A stretch of 53,577 nucleotides of DNA from Pseudomonadota bacterium (lineage in GTDB: Bacteria > Pseudomonadota > Alphaproteobacteria > Acetobacterales > Acetobacteraceae). The stretch's first letter is position 1. Each line of letters begins with the position of its first letter. Location: positions 1-53,577 of the forward strand of contig JAJZFA010000039.1 in NCBI GenBank assembly GCA_021805565.1, read 5' to 3'. Position numbers and translations under genes: made by a program. The notes beneath the pieces were generated by a model that saw only the letters and a list, made by a program, of their open reading frames with translations, had not been told where the DNA came from and did no database searches. Shown piece after piece: positions 8,973 to 17,023 of this stretch.

Positions 8973-9620
8973 TCAGACGATTTTTACCTCCCGCCCAAGG
9001 CCTGTGCGGTTCTGCCAGCCAAACCGTTCTAATTCCGGATCTAAATGTTCGGTATCGGGCCAGCCGACGCAAAGATACGCGATCGGCGCCCAGGATGGCG
9101 GGCTTCCAAGCGAACGGCAGACCCCGGCCGGGTCCAGGATCGACACCCAGCCAACCCCCAGGCCGGCGGCGCGCGCGGCCAGCCAGAACGTCGCGATCAT
9201 ACCCACCACGGAATATTCGAGTGTTTCCGGCATGCTATGTCGCCCCAGCCCGGAGCCCTGCTTTGTCTCGCGATCGCAGAACACCGCGAACTGAACCGGC
9301 GCCCGCTCCATCCCGTCCAGTTTTAAAGCCGCATAGGCCCCTGCCCGGCCCTCCGGTTGCACCCGGCAGGCAGCGGCATTGCTGGCGACGAAATTCGCCC
9401 GGATCGCCGCGCGCTTCGCCTCGCTGTCCACCCGCACCCAGCGCCACGGCTGGCTGTTGCCGACCGAGGGCGACAATTGCGCGACATCCAGCAGATTTTC
9501 AATCAGGGCCGGCGGCACGGGGCGATCGCTAAAGCGCCGGACATCCCGTCGCCACGCGATCAACACCGCCAGCCGGTCGCGAAAGGCCTCGTCGAATACG
9601 GGTGGCGTGTCCGCGGTCAT
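8973..9620 (-). CDS. bluB: 5,6-dimethylbenzimidazole synthase
   Basis: BluB converts reduced FMN and oxygen to 5,6-dimethylbenzimidazole, the lower ligand of cobalamin. The 215-residue nitroreductase-fold protein has WRRDVRRFSDRPVP for flavin phosphate binding, LSPSVGNSQPWRW, and TLEYSVVGMIATFWLAARA followed by GLGVGWVSI, all typical of BluB. Its ATG overlaps the cobB stop (ATGA). An oxygen-dependent lower-ligand pathway fits an aerobic lifestyle. Confidence 0.94.
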   Translation of the reverse strand: MTADTPPVFDEAFRDRLAVLIAWRRDVRRFSDRPVPPALIENLLDVAQLSPSVGNSQPWRWVRVDSEAKRAAIRANFVASNAAACRVQPEGRAGAYAALKLDGMERAPVQFAVFCDRETKQGSGLGRHSMPETLEYSVVGMIATFWLAARAAGLGVGWVSILDPAGVCRSLGSPPSWAPIAYLCVGWPDTEHLDPELERFGWQNRTGLGREVKIV

Positions 9621-10942
9621 GCCTCGGCGGCGATCGAATGAAAGAAACTGCCGGTCACCGGACCGCGGCGACCGCCGGACGGCACCGGCACCGACCCATA
9701 GGCATCCGACACCAGGGCAAAGGCGTCATCGCTTCCCTGGGTCTCGACGCTGGCATAGTGAAATTCATGCCCGCGCAGCGCCGTTCCAGCCGGACCCAGA
9801 CAACAAGCGCCCGTCAGGACCGCCCTGCGGTAGCCAAGGTGCAGCTTTCGCCGAGCGAAGCTGGTGGCGACGTCCAGAAGGCCCGCCATGGGATGACCAG
9901 CGCCGGCCGCATCGGTCAGCGCGGTGCCCAGAACCATATAGCCCCCGCATTCGCCATGAACCGGGCGGGTTTGGGCGAAATGACGCAGGCCGCGCAGGAA
10001 ACGATCCGATGCGGCCAGCGCACCGGCATGCAATTCGGGATAGCCGCCGGGCAACCAGCAGGTGTCGCAATCGTCGTCCGGTCCCTGACCGGCAAGCGGC
10101 GAGAAGAAGCGAATCTCGGCGCCGGCCGCGCGCCACCCGGACAACAAATGCGGATACACAAACGAAAACGCCGCATCCTGGGCGATGGCGATACGCTGTC
10201 CTGGCGGCGAAACGGCCGGACAGCCGGCGGCGATACCTGGCATCGTGTCCCGGCGCGACGCCAGCGCACGGATAGCGCCGATCCGCGTGTGTTCGGAAAC
10301 GAACGCGGCCATGCGGTCCAGCCGGACATCCAGGTCGCTTGTTTCGCCCGCCTGCACCAACCCCAGGTGCCGTTCCGGCAGGGCGATGCCATCGGATCGC
10401 GGCAGCGCGCCCAATACCGGAATGCCGATCGCCTCGATCGCCGCGCTGGCGAGCCGCGCATGCCGCGGACTGCCCACCCGGTTGAGCACCGCCCCGGCGA
10501 TGGCGATCCGGGGATCGTACGTCGCACAGCCTTTGACGATGGCGGCGGCGGATTGCGATTGGCCGCTGACGTCCAGAACCAGGAGTACCGGCCAGCCCAG
10601 TGCCGCCGCTACGTCCGCCGACGATCCGGATCGTCCGGGCGCGCCCGGAACGCCGTCGAACAGGCCCATCAGGGCCTCGCAAACAACCAGTTCGCACCCG
10701 GTGCCGGCCTGAAGGGCCAGGTCCGTCAGCAGCGGGGGCGACATCGCCCACGAATCGAGATTGACGCTGGGCCGGCCGCTCGCGGCCTGGTGGAACGGCG
10801 GATCGATGTAATCGGGACCGCATTTCGCACCGCCAACCGCCACACCGGCCTGGCGCAGCGCACGCAGCAGCCCAAGGGTCAGCGTCGTCTTGCCGCTGCC
10901 GGAACGCGGTGCCGCGATCATCAGGCCATGCGGCATCGGCAT
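9617..10942 (-). CDS. cobB: Hydrogenobyrinic acid a,c-diamide synthase
   Basis: CobB (CbiA family) amidates the a and c carboxylates of the corrin ring using glutamine and ATP. The 441-residue protein begins with the dethiobiotin-synthetase-like P-loop MIAAPRSGSGKTTLTLG and KCGPDYIDPPFH. Its C-terminal half is a class I glutamine amidotransferase with the nucleophile Cys in HGECGGYMVLG and the catalytic His in GHEFHYASVE. The start ATG at 10942 overlaps the cobA stop (TGATG). A longer in-frame reading would run antisense-like through cobA and is rejected. It is the middle gene of the coupled cobA-cobB-bluB run. Confidence 0.95.
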   Translation of the reverse strand: MPMPHGLMIAAPRSGSGKTTLTLGLLRALRQAGVAVGGAKCGPDYIDPPFHQAASGRPSVNLDSWAMSPPLLTDLALQAGTGCELVVCEALMGLFDGVPGAPGRSGSSADVAAALGWPVLLVLDVSGQSQSAAAIVKGCATYDPRIAIAGAVLNRVGSPRHARLASAAIEAIGIPVLGALPRSDGIALPERHLGLVQAGETSDLDVRLDRMAAFVSEHTRIGAIRALASRRDTMPGIAAGCPAVSPPGQRIAIAQDAAFSFVYPHLLSGWRAAGAEIRFFSPLAGQGPDDDCDTCWLPGGYPELHAGALAASDRFLRGLRHFAQTRPVHGECGGYMVLGTALTDAAGAGHPMAGLLDVATSFARRKLHLGYRRAVLTGACCLGPAGTALRGHEFHYASVETQGSDDAFALVSDAYGSVPVPSGGRRGPVTGSFFHSIAAEA

Positions 10943-11757
10943 CAGTTCCCGCCGTCCAGCGTAATCGCGAACGGCGTCAGCACGGCGCGCAGCTTCGTCA
11001 TTTCCCCGATGGCAACGATGGCCGGCGAGCCCATGGAAAGCGCGGCCGATTCGGCGGCGACACGGTCCAGCGCGGTGACCAAAACGCGCTGACGCGGCGT
11101 CGTGGCGTCGCAAACCACGGCGGCACTGGTTTCGGGTGCCAGGCCGCCGGCGATCAAGGCCCCGGCGATCTCCGGCAGGCGACCAATTCCCATATAGACA
11201 ACGATCGGCAGACCGGTTCGGGCGAGCGCGCCCCATTCCAAATGGCGCTCGTTGTCCGCTGCATACTGGCCGGTGACCAGGATGATCCCGTGGTTGGTGT
11301 CGCGCGTGGTGGCCGGAATGTTGGCATAGGCCAGGCCGGCGAGACCGGCTGTCACACCTGGGATAATGCGAAAGGCAATGCCGGCGGCGGCAAGACCGAG
11401 CGCTTCCTCGCCACCGCGGCCGAAGACGAAGGGGTCGCCGCCTTTCAGGCGCAGCACCCGTTGACCCTGGCGGGCACATTCGATCAGGCGTTCGGTGATG
11501 TCGCGCTGGCTGGGCGACGGCCGGCCGCCGCGCTTGCCGGCGGATTCCAGCACCGCGCCCGGACGGGCAAGCTTCAGCACGGCCTCGTTCACCAAGGCGT
11601 CGAACAGAACGATGTCTGCCTGAGCTAAAGCGTTGACCGCGTGCAGCGTTAGCAGGCCGGGGTCGCCGGGGCCGGCACCGGCCAGCCAGACCTCGCCGGG
11701 GTTGAAGCGCGGCAAGGCGAAGTCGCCGAATCGATCGGGATCGAACGTTTGTGTCAT
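10942..11757 (-). CDS. cobA: Uroporphyrinogen-III C-methyltransferase
   Basis: This enzyme adds methyl groups from S-adenosylmethionine at C2 and C7 of uroporphyrinogen III to make precorrin-2, the entry to corrins and siroheme. The 271-residue protein has the SUMT blocks VWLAGAGPGDPGLLTL, GKRGGRPSPSQRDI, LRLKGGDPFVFGRGGEE and IIPGVTAG. There is no CysG-type dehydrogenase/ferrochelatase domain, so it is the single-function form. It heads the leftward operon; only 50 bases separate its ATG from that of divergent cbiD. Confidence 0.95.
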   Translation of the reverse strand: MTQTFDPDRFGDFALPRFNPGEVWLAGAGPGDPGLLTLHAVNALAQADIVLFDALVNEAVLKLARPGAVLESAGKRGGRPSPSQRDITERLIECARQGQRVLRLKGGDPFVFGRGGEEALGLAAAGIAFRIIPGVTAGLAGLAYANIPATTRDTNHGIILVTGQYAADNERHLEWGALARTGLPIVVYMGIGRLPEIAGALIAGGLAPETSAAVVCDATTPRQRVLVTALDRVAAESAALSMGSPAIVAIGEMTKLRAVLTPFAITLDGGN

Positions 11758-11807
11758 TGCGGGCGGTCACTATGCGGACGCGACAAGGTCCGATAGGACC
11801 AATCGTC

Positions 11808-12893
11808 ATGGAACGTGCCGATCTTCATCGCCCGTTGCGGCGCGGCTGGACGACGGGAACCTGCGCCGCCGCCGCCAGCCGAGCGGCGTATGAGGCGCTG
11901 CTGACAGGGACGTTCCCCGACCCGGTATCGGTGTTGCTGCCCGGCGGCGCGCGTCCGGCCTTCGCCCTGGCGACCAGCGAACGCGGCGGGGATTTTGCCA
12001 GGGCCGGGATCGTCAAGGATGCCGGGGACGATCCGGACGTCACCCACGGCGCGCTGATCGTCGCAACCGTCCGTCTGGCAGCGCCCGGCGCGGGCGTTCT
12101 GTTTCGCGCGGGGGAAGGCGTCGGCACCGTGACCCGTCCCGGCCTGCCGCTGGCGCCTGGCGAACCCGCGATCAATCCCGTACCGCGCGAAATGATCCGA
12201 ACCGCGATCGCCGAGGCCGCCGCGCTGTTCGGCGGAAGCGGCGATGCCATCGTCGAACTGTCCATCCCCGGCGGAGCGAAAATCGCCGAACGCACGCTGA
12301 ATGGCCGTCTTGGCATCGTGGGTGGGCTGTCCGTGCTGGGCACAACCGGCATCGTCGTGCCGTATTCCTGTTCCGCCTGGATCCACTCGATCCATCGCGG
12401 CATCGATGTCGCGCGCGCGGCCGGTCTGGACCATATCGCGGGCGCGACCGGTTCCACGTCGGAGGCCGCGATTGCCCGGCTGCTGGGCCTGCCCGACGCG
12501 GCGCTGATCGACATGGGCGATTTCGTCGGCGGCATGCTGAAATACCTGCGCCGCCATCCGATTCCGCGCGTCACGATCGCCGGCGGCATGGCGAAGATGA
12601 CCAAGCTGGGCCAGGGATTGCTGGACCTGCATTCCCGGCGCGGCGAGGTCGATCTGGGCTGGCTGAGCAGGGTCGCGGCCGGACTCGGCGGCGACGCGGC
12701 GCTGGCGGCGCAAATCGAGCGGGCCAATTCCGCCATGGACGCGTTCGCGGCGGCCGAGGCGGCCGGAATCGGCCTGCCCGGCGGCGTGGCGGCGGCCGCA
12801 TGGAAAACCGCCGCACACGCACTCGGGGACGGCATGCACCTCGAAATCGCGATCTTCGGCCGGTCGGGAGAATTGCTGGCGCGCGTTCATTGA
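11808..12893 (+). CDS. cbiD: Cobalt-precorrin-5B C1-methyltransferase
   Basis: CbiD methylates C1 of the corrin ring, in the anaerobic scheme the counterpart of CobF. The 361-residue protein has [18 protein letters not shown] near the N-terminus, the [10 protein letters not shown] region, [14 protein letters not shown], and [18 protein letters not shown] start at ATG 11808, 9 bases after AGGA; in-frame GTG 11751 and ATG 11772 would run into the cobA start region. Its end overlaps convergent cobM by 7 bases. CbiD beside CobB, CobM, CobE and BluB indicates a mixed enzyme set. Confidence 0.93.
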   Translation: MERADLHRPLRRGWTTGTCAAAASRAAYEALLTGTFPDPVSVLLPGGARPAFALATSERGGDFARAGIVKDAGDDPDVTHGALIVATVRLAAPGAGVLFRAGEGVGTVTRPGLPLAPGEPAINPVPREMIRTAIAEAAALFGGSGDAIVELSIPGGAKIAERTLNGRLGIVGGLSVLGTTGIVVPYSCSAWIHSIHRGIDVARAAGLDHIAGATGSTSEAAIARLLGLPDAALIDMGDFVGGMLKYLRRHPIPRVTIAGGMAKMTKLGQGLLDLHSRRGEVDLGWLSRVAAGLGGDAALAAQIERANSAMDAFAAAEAAGIGLPGGVAAAAWKTAAHALGDGMHLEIAIFGRSGELLARVH

Positions 12894-13663
12894 TCCTCCG
12901 GCCGGCCGCGATCCGGGCGGAAGCGGCGACGGTACTCTGGGTCATATAGCGCGCTTTCGCGGAACCCGCTTGCGCCCAAAACGGGTCCGGCCAGGATGAT
13001 GGCGGTACGTTCCACTGGCGCAGCGTCGAACAGCGGGACAATGGTTCGCAACGTGCCGCGGATCGCCCGCTGGTCGGGCCAGGACGCACGATAAACGATG
13101 GCGACCGGGCAGTCTGGCCCATAATGCGGAGTCAGTTCATCGACCACCCGGCGCAGGACATGGACGGACAGGTGGATGGCAATGGTGGCGCCGGTCGCCG
13201 CGAACGCCGCCAGCGTTTCCCGTTCCGGCATCGCCGACGCTCGGCCGTCCGTCCGGGTCAGGACCAATGACTGGGATACGCCCGGCAATGTCAGTTCCTG
13301 TGCCAGCGCGGCCGCGGCGGCGGAGAATGCGGGAACGCCCGGTGTGACAGTGAATGGGATGCCCAGACTGTCCAGGCGGCGGAGTTGTTCGCCCATCGCG
13401 CTCCAAACCGACAGGTCACCCGAATGCAGGCGCGCCACATCGCGGCCTTCGGCGGTGGCGCGGACGCACTCGTCGATGATCCGGACGAGCGATAGCGGCG
13501 CGGTATCGACGATGCGGGCGTTCGGCGGGCAGTGGGTCAGCAGTGCCGCCGGAATCAGCGACCCGGCATACAGGCAGACCGGGCAGGCGGCGATCAGGTC
13601 GCGTCCGCGAAGCGTGATCAGGTCGGGCGCACCGGGACCGGCGCCGATGAAGTGGACAGTCAT
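12887..13663 (-). CDS. cobM: Precorrin-4 C11-methyltransferase
   Basis: CobM transfers a methyl group from S-adenosylmethionine to C11 of precorrin-4. The 258-residue protein shows [18 protein letters not shown] at the N-terminus, [27 protein letters not shown], and [13 protein letters not shown], the standard tetrapyrrole methylase landmarks with the CobM/CbiF-type LYAGSL. Its ATG at 13663 overlaps the cobE stop, so translation is coupled. A 213-residue open extension upstream is the wrong frame of cobE. Confidence 0.94.
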   Translation of the reverse strand: MTVHFIGAGPGAPDLITLRGRDLIAACPVCLYAGSLIPAALLTHCPPNARIVDTAPLSLVRIIDECVRATAEGRDVARLHSGDLSVWSAMGEQLRRLDSLGIPFTVTPGVPAFSAAAAALAQELTLPGVSQSLVLTRTDGRASAMPERETLAAFAATGATIAIHLSVHVLRRVVDELTPHYGPDCPVAIVYRASWPDQRAIRGTLRTIVPLFDAAPVERTAIILAGPVLGASGFRESALYDPEYRRRFRPDRGRPEDQ

Positions 13664-14064
13664 GACGGAACTCCCGCGATCGCGCAGGTTACACCCTGGC
13701 CTGACAGACGCGAAACGATCAGCACCGCCCCTGTTCCCGCACCCGCCAGTGCCGCGGCTTCCGCGACCGAGGGAACGCCGAACAGGTGCTGGGTCCGCAC
13801 CGATTCGGTCTGAACGAACGGGGCCTGCCGGCGAAGCGCCTCGCGGTCGAGGAAAACCAGAGCGAGCCCCAGAATGCGCGCGGCTTCGGCCAGGCCCGGT
13901 TCCCCTTCCTTGTCGCGGATCGTGAAAATTCCAATCGGATTGAACGCCGGATCGTTTGCCAAGGCCCGGCGGACCAGGGATTCTATGGCGGCGGCCGGAC
14001 ATCCCCGCCGGCAACCGACGCCGATGGCGATGCGTGCAGTCGTTGGGGCAAGCGCGCTGGGCAG
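13660..14064 (-). CDS. cobE: CobE (CbiG C-terminal domain), apparent CTG start
   Basis: CobE, equal to the C-terminal CbiG domain, is needed for cobalamin synthesis and is thought to bind a pathway intermediate. Reading from 14064 gives 134 residues, normal for CobE, including the conserved [14 protein letters not shown] block and [18 protein letters not shown]. The first standard start in this frame is TTG 13962, which would remove the GCRRG block. The best start is CTG at 14064-14062, 7 bases after GGAG at 14075-14072. An ATG at 14068 is in another frame and too near the Shine-Dalgarno. Either the start is CTG or a single-base frame error sits near the N-terminus. The stop overlaps cobM (ATGA). 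Confidence 0.8.
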   Translation of the reverse strand: MPSALAPTTARIAIGVGCRRGCPAAAIESLVRRALANDPAFNPIGIFTIRDKEGEPGLAEAARILGLALVFLDREALRRQAPFVQTESVRTQHLFGVPSVAEAAALAGAGTGAVLIVSRLSGQGVTCAIAGVPS

Positions 14065-14317
14065 ACATCTTCTCCGATATGATGACCGGCACTTGTCCTG
14101 TCGCGCATGCGGCGGCGCGGACCAGAACCGAAAATCGTGCTGTCCATGGCTGGTATTCGCGATTCTGGCCAGTGAAAAACCGACACGGACGACCTATCGA
14201 TGCCGTGGGCCGACTCCGCGGCAAAACAGGCGTATTTATCGATACCGGCGTCGCCCAGGCGCGTTCCGGAATCGCCGCGACTGGCCGCTTGCCCATTTCG
14301 GACACCGATGGCCTGCG

Positions 14318-14842
14318 CTATCGCAGGTGCAGCAACACCGCCATTTGCTGGATCGTGCTACGCGCCATGCCCGCCAGATCATCGTCCATCGCGCTGCTGA
14401 CCGGGTGGCCGATTTCGGCGAACGCATATCCCGGCATGCCCAGCACGCGGCTCATCAATTCGGCCGCACTGACAAACCGCTTGGTCATTACGGCGACGGC
14501 GGGAACGCCCAGGCGTTCGGCTGCGATGGAGTCATGCAGACTGCACGACGAGCAACTGCCTCAGTCGCCGATGCCGGTGATCACGGCATCCCAGTTTGCG
14601 ATTTCAGTCACGATGTAGCCGTCGGCCGGCGCGCTGTAGTTCGATTTCACCCGGCTGACGACCTGGGCGACCCCGAACGACTCGCGCAACATCCGGTCCA
14701 GATGGGCGAAATAGCCTTTCGTCCCCTCTTTTCCGTTCGAAATAAAGCCGACGGTCTTGCCGCGCAACGACCCCGGCCGCGGCGCCAGCAGCCCAGCCGG
14801 CGGAGCGGCTTCGTTCGTTGGATCGAGAACCTGGAATGCCAT
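14318..14842 (-). CDS. UGSC-family selenoprotein with an in-frame TGA selenocysteine codon
   Basis: Reading through the TGA at 14563-14561 as selenocysteine gives a continuous 174-residue protein. The N-terminal part has GSLRGKTVGFISNGKEGTKG, where lysine- and glycine-rich turns suggest a nucleotide or phosphate loop. Codon 94 is TGA inside ITGIGD-U-GSCSSCSLHD, the exact U-G-S-C motif that names a selenoprotein family I recall from metagenomic selenoproteome work. The 80 codons after TGA keep normal host codon use and coherent helices (ERLGVPAVAVMTKRF, then MSRVLGMPGYAFAEIGHP), ending at TAG 14318. A SECIS-like hairpin begins 11 bases after TGA. The gene lies 28 bases downstream of a conserved partner. 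A plain reader would stop at residue 93 and miss it. Biochemical role unknown; a redox or thiol-addition role is inferred. Confidence 0.88.
14531..14549 (-). promoter_or_regulatory. SECIS-like selenocysteine insertion hairpin
   Basis: Eleven bases after the TGA, the minus strand reads GTCGTGCA-GTC-TGCATGAC, an 8-bp stem with a G-U-C loop (one G-U pair). Treating the top A-U pair as open gives loop AGUCU. As I recall, the E. coli fdhF SECIS has its apical hairpin at about the same distance from UGA and a loop AGGUCU on a UGC/GCA stem, so stem top, loop G-U and spacing all agree. SelB would bind here to deliver Sec-tRNA. Confidence 0.8.
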
Positions 14843-14870
14843 CGCCTGCCCGTCCCTTCTCGTTCAAGTG

Positions 14871-15926
14871 TCACCCCTTCGCCGGCTCGCAGTCAACACA
14901 CGCGCCGATCGCCATCGTCACCGCTCGGCTTTTGTTCCCGAGCCACGGGGGGATGACGGCGCCGAAGCCGCCGGCTGGGCCGCCGGCCGCGATGACAAGC
15001 AGGTGGTCCTGCGATTCCAGCGCCGGATAGATGGTGTCGCCGCGATCCCGCACCACCGCGCCCTTGCCCACATCGGCCCATTCGCGCCTTGGTATCCGCG
15101 CCCGTTCGTGAATGAACGCGGCGATGTCGGCTTTGCTCCACCCCGCCGCCTGAATATGCTCGCGCAACTGTTTGGGAATAATCAGGGCGTAATTGCCGGC
15201 GTGCAATGAGTAATGCCGCAGGTTCGCCCGCATTTCGGCGGCGAACGTTTCCAGGATTTCTTCCGGCTGTGTCGTCCATTCGTTCATGATCTGCCGTGGC
15301 GCGCCGGCCGCCATCACCGTAACGGCGGATGCGCCGGGCGGCATGCCCCGCTGCTGGGCCAGGGGGAGCCAGGCGGTGTCTTCTTCGTCTTCCGCCACGC
15401 AGAACGTGAACTTGCCGGGATGGCCGATGGTGGAACGATCGATGCCGCCGGGCCGTACTTCCAGGATATTGATCAACGCCAGCCGCAGCGCCCGGCCGAT
15501 CGTGGCCGTTGCCCGATCGGAATTGCCCAGTGCGTTGAAGCTGCCCGCCGCGCCGAGTTCCAGCCGGACGGGCCCGTTCAGCACGACGAAGATGGCACAG
15601 CCGCCCGTGCTCGCGGTGGCGCCATGCAACAGGAAATCCGGATGCAGCATCGCGGTAAAGGCGGTCAGCACGGCGGGAAAGTGCATCGGCAGGCAACCCG
15701 CCATGACCGCGTTGATGGCCAGTTTCTCCGCCGTGACGGCTTGGGCGCGCACCGGTTCGATGCCCACCAGTTGGTCCGGCGGGGTCATCGCCCAGTCCAG
15801 GCAGGCTTCGACGGCATCGCGTGTCGGCGGCACGATCGGCAATCCGTCGGTCCAGCCGTTGGAGTGATAGAGTTCCTGGACGGATGCGATATCGCCGGCT
15901 TCGTATGTTTTCGATGCGAGGTTCAT
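14871..15926 (-). CDS. Conserved protein of unknown function, partner of the UGSC selenoprotein
   Basis: A 351-residue soluble protein without signal peptide. The N-terminal ELYHSNGWTDGLPIVPPT block is one I have seen in uncharacterised proteins linked to UGSC genes; later segments are EKLAINAVMAGCLPMHFP, GATASTGGCAIFVVLNGP and STIGHPGKFTFCVAEDEED. It ends in a CVDC pair five residues from the C-terminus (GACVDCEPAKG), which could act as a resolving dithiol. I start at ATG 15926, 9 bases after GGAGG; a GTG at 15935 sits on the Shine-Dalgarno. It lies 28 bases upstream of the selenoprotein gene, so the two proteins probably work together. I do not know the reaction. Confidence 0.7.
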   Translation of the reverse strand: MNLASKTYEAGDIASVQELYHSNGWTDGLPIVPPTRDAVEACLDWAMTPPDQLVGIEPVRAQAVTAEKLAINAVMAGCLPMHFPAVLTAFTAMLHPDFLLHGATASTGGCAIFVVLNGPVRLELGAAGSFNALGNSDRATATIGRALRLALINILEVRPGGIDRSTIGHPGKFTFCVAEDEEDTAWLPLAQQRGMPPGASAVTVMAAGAPRQIMNEWTTQPEEILETFAAEMRANLRHYSLHAGNYALIIPKQLREHIQAAGWSKADIAAFIHERARIPRREWADVGKGAVVRDRGDTIYPALESQDHLLVIAAGGPAGGFGAVIPPWLGNKSRAVTMAIGACVDCEPAKG

Positions 15927-16048
15927 CTGGAACACCCTCCGTTACACGTGCCGGATCATGCCAAGTTTCGCCGCCCCCGGCCAGCATGGCTGGGTCGCGA
16001 CCGATGACGCCGGCGGGTCAACGAAGCCAGGTGACTGGACGCGCCCGG

Positions 16049-17023
16049 TCAGTAACACCCGGCCACGCGCGCCCGTTCCCGCACCAGCGCCAACACCGAA
16101 CGACACAACGGCATCGCTTCGCCCGTCATGCCGCCGAGTTCCACGACCGCGCCCAGCAGCGCATCGATTTCCATCGGCCGCCCGCGTTCGAGGTCTTGCA
16201 GCATGGAAGTTTTATGCACCCCGACCTCGGCCGCGCCCGCGATCCGCTTATCGACATCGATCCCGAACCGCACGCCCAACGCCTCGGCGGCGACCTTTGC
16301 CTCCAGCATCATGCCGCGACACAGGGCGCGCAGGTCCGCGTCGCCGACGATCCGGTCGAGCGTCGCGCCAGTCAGCGCACTGATCGGGTTGAACGCCAGA
16401 TTGCCCCAAAGTTTTATCCATAACTCATCGCGGATGCGGGGCCGCACCGGCGCCTTCAACCCGGCCGCGATCAACGCCTTGGAGAAAGCCTCGACGCGCG
16501 GGCTGCGCGTTCCATCCGGTTCGCCCAGCGTAAACCGGTCGCCGTACAGATGCTCGATGACCCCTGGCGCGACCACCTCGGCCGCCGGATACACCACGCA
16601 GCCGATCGCGCGGGACGGCGGCAGCACCGCCCACAACGTGCCTCCCGGATCGACACTCTCCACAGGGCGGTCGCGGAACGGTCCGTCCAGGCCATGGAAA
16701 TACCAGTATGGAATCCCGTTGATGCCAGTGACCAAGGCACTGTCCGGCCCCATCATCGCCGCGATCGATGCCGCCGCGCCCACAAGCCCGTGCGCCTTCA
16801 ACGTAACCACGACGTAATCGTGCACCCCGGCCGCGGCGGCGGATTCGACACAGCGCGGCCGCACCGTGACGCTGTCTCCGCCCGAACGTAAGGTCAGGCC
16901 ATTGGCCTGCATCGCCGCCAGATGCGGGCCGCGCGCGACGAACGTCACGTCCATGCCGGCCTGCGCCAGACGCGCACCCAAAAATCCGCCGATCGCCCCG
17001 GCGCCGAAAATCGCAATCCTCAT
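16049..17023 (-). CDS. panE: 2-dehydropantoate 2-reductase family protein (ApbA/PanE)
   Basis: An NADPH-dependent ketopantoate reductase-like enzyme, 324 residues. It opens with the Rossmann motif IAIFGAGAIGGFLGARLAQAG, then VVVTLKAHGL, and has the catalytic-lysine helix in DELWIKLWGNLAFNPISALTG. The classical function is reduction of ketopantoate to pantoate for CoA synthesis. Its ATG overlaps the stop of an acyl-CoA synthetase gene, and the UGSC module follows, so it may instead be a paralogue reducing another 2-oxo acid in a catabolic pathway. The gene symbol is by family only. Confidence 0.8.
   Translation of the reverse strand: MRIAIFGAGAIGGFLGARLAQAGMDVTFVARGPHLAAMQANGLTLRSGGDSVTVRPRCVESAAAAGVHDYVVVTLKAHGLVGAAASIAAMMGPDSALVTGINGIPYWYFHGLDGPFRDRPVESVDPGGTLWAVLPPSRAIGCVVYPAAEVVAPGVIEHLYGDRFTLGEPDGTRSPRVEAFSKALIAAGLKAPVRPRIRDELWIKLWGNLAFNPISALTGATLDRIVGDADLRALCRGMMLEAKVAAEALGVRFGIDVDKRIAGAAEVGVHKTSMLQDLERGRPMEIDALLGAVVELGGMTGEAMPLCRSVLALVRERARVAGCY

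Noticed and set aside
9617-11809. A 730-residue reading that would extend CobB through cobA
   Set aside because: CobB's own P-loop start follows a TGATG overlap at 10942, and the extension is an off-frame reading of cobA.
12887-14305. A 472-residue extension of CobM
   Set aside because: CobM starts at ATG 13663; the extension covers cobE in the wrong frame and has arginine-rich nonsense composition.
14065-14317. Cobalamin riboswitch upstream of cobE, and equally before cobU and cbiD
   Set aside because: I looked for the B12-box, the GCCACTG and CCGCAACTGT elements and found none in these leaders. A CCAGAA/TTCTGG hairpin is present upstream of cobE but is not diagnostic.
14561-14842. A simple 93-residue protein ending at the TGA
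   Set aside because: The coding frame clearly continues for 80 codons with family motif and a SECIS hairpin; a nonsense mutation is less likely than selenocysteine.
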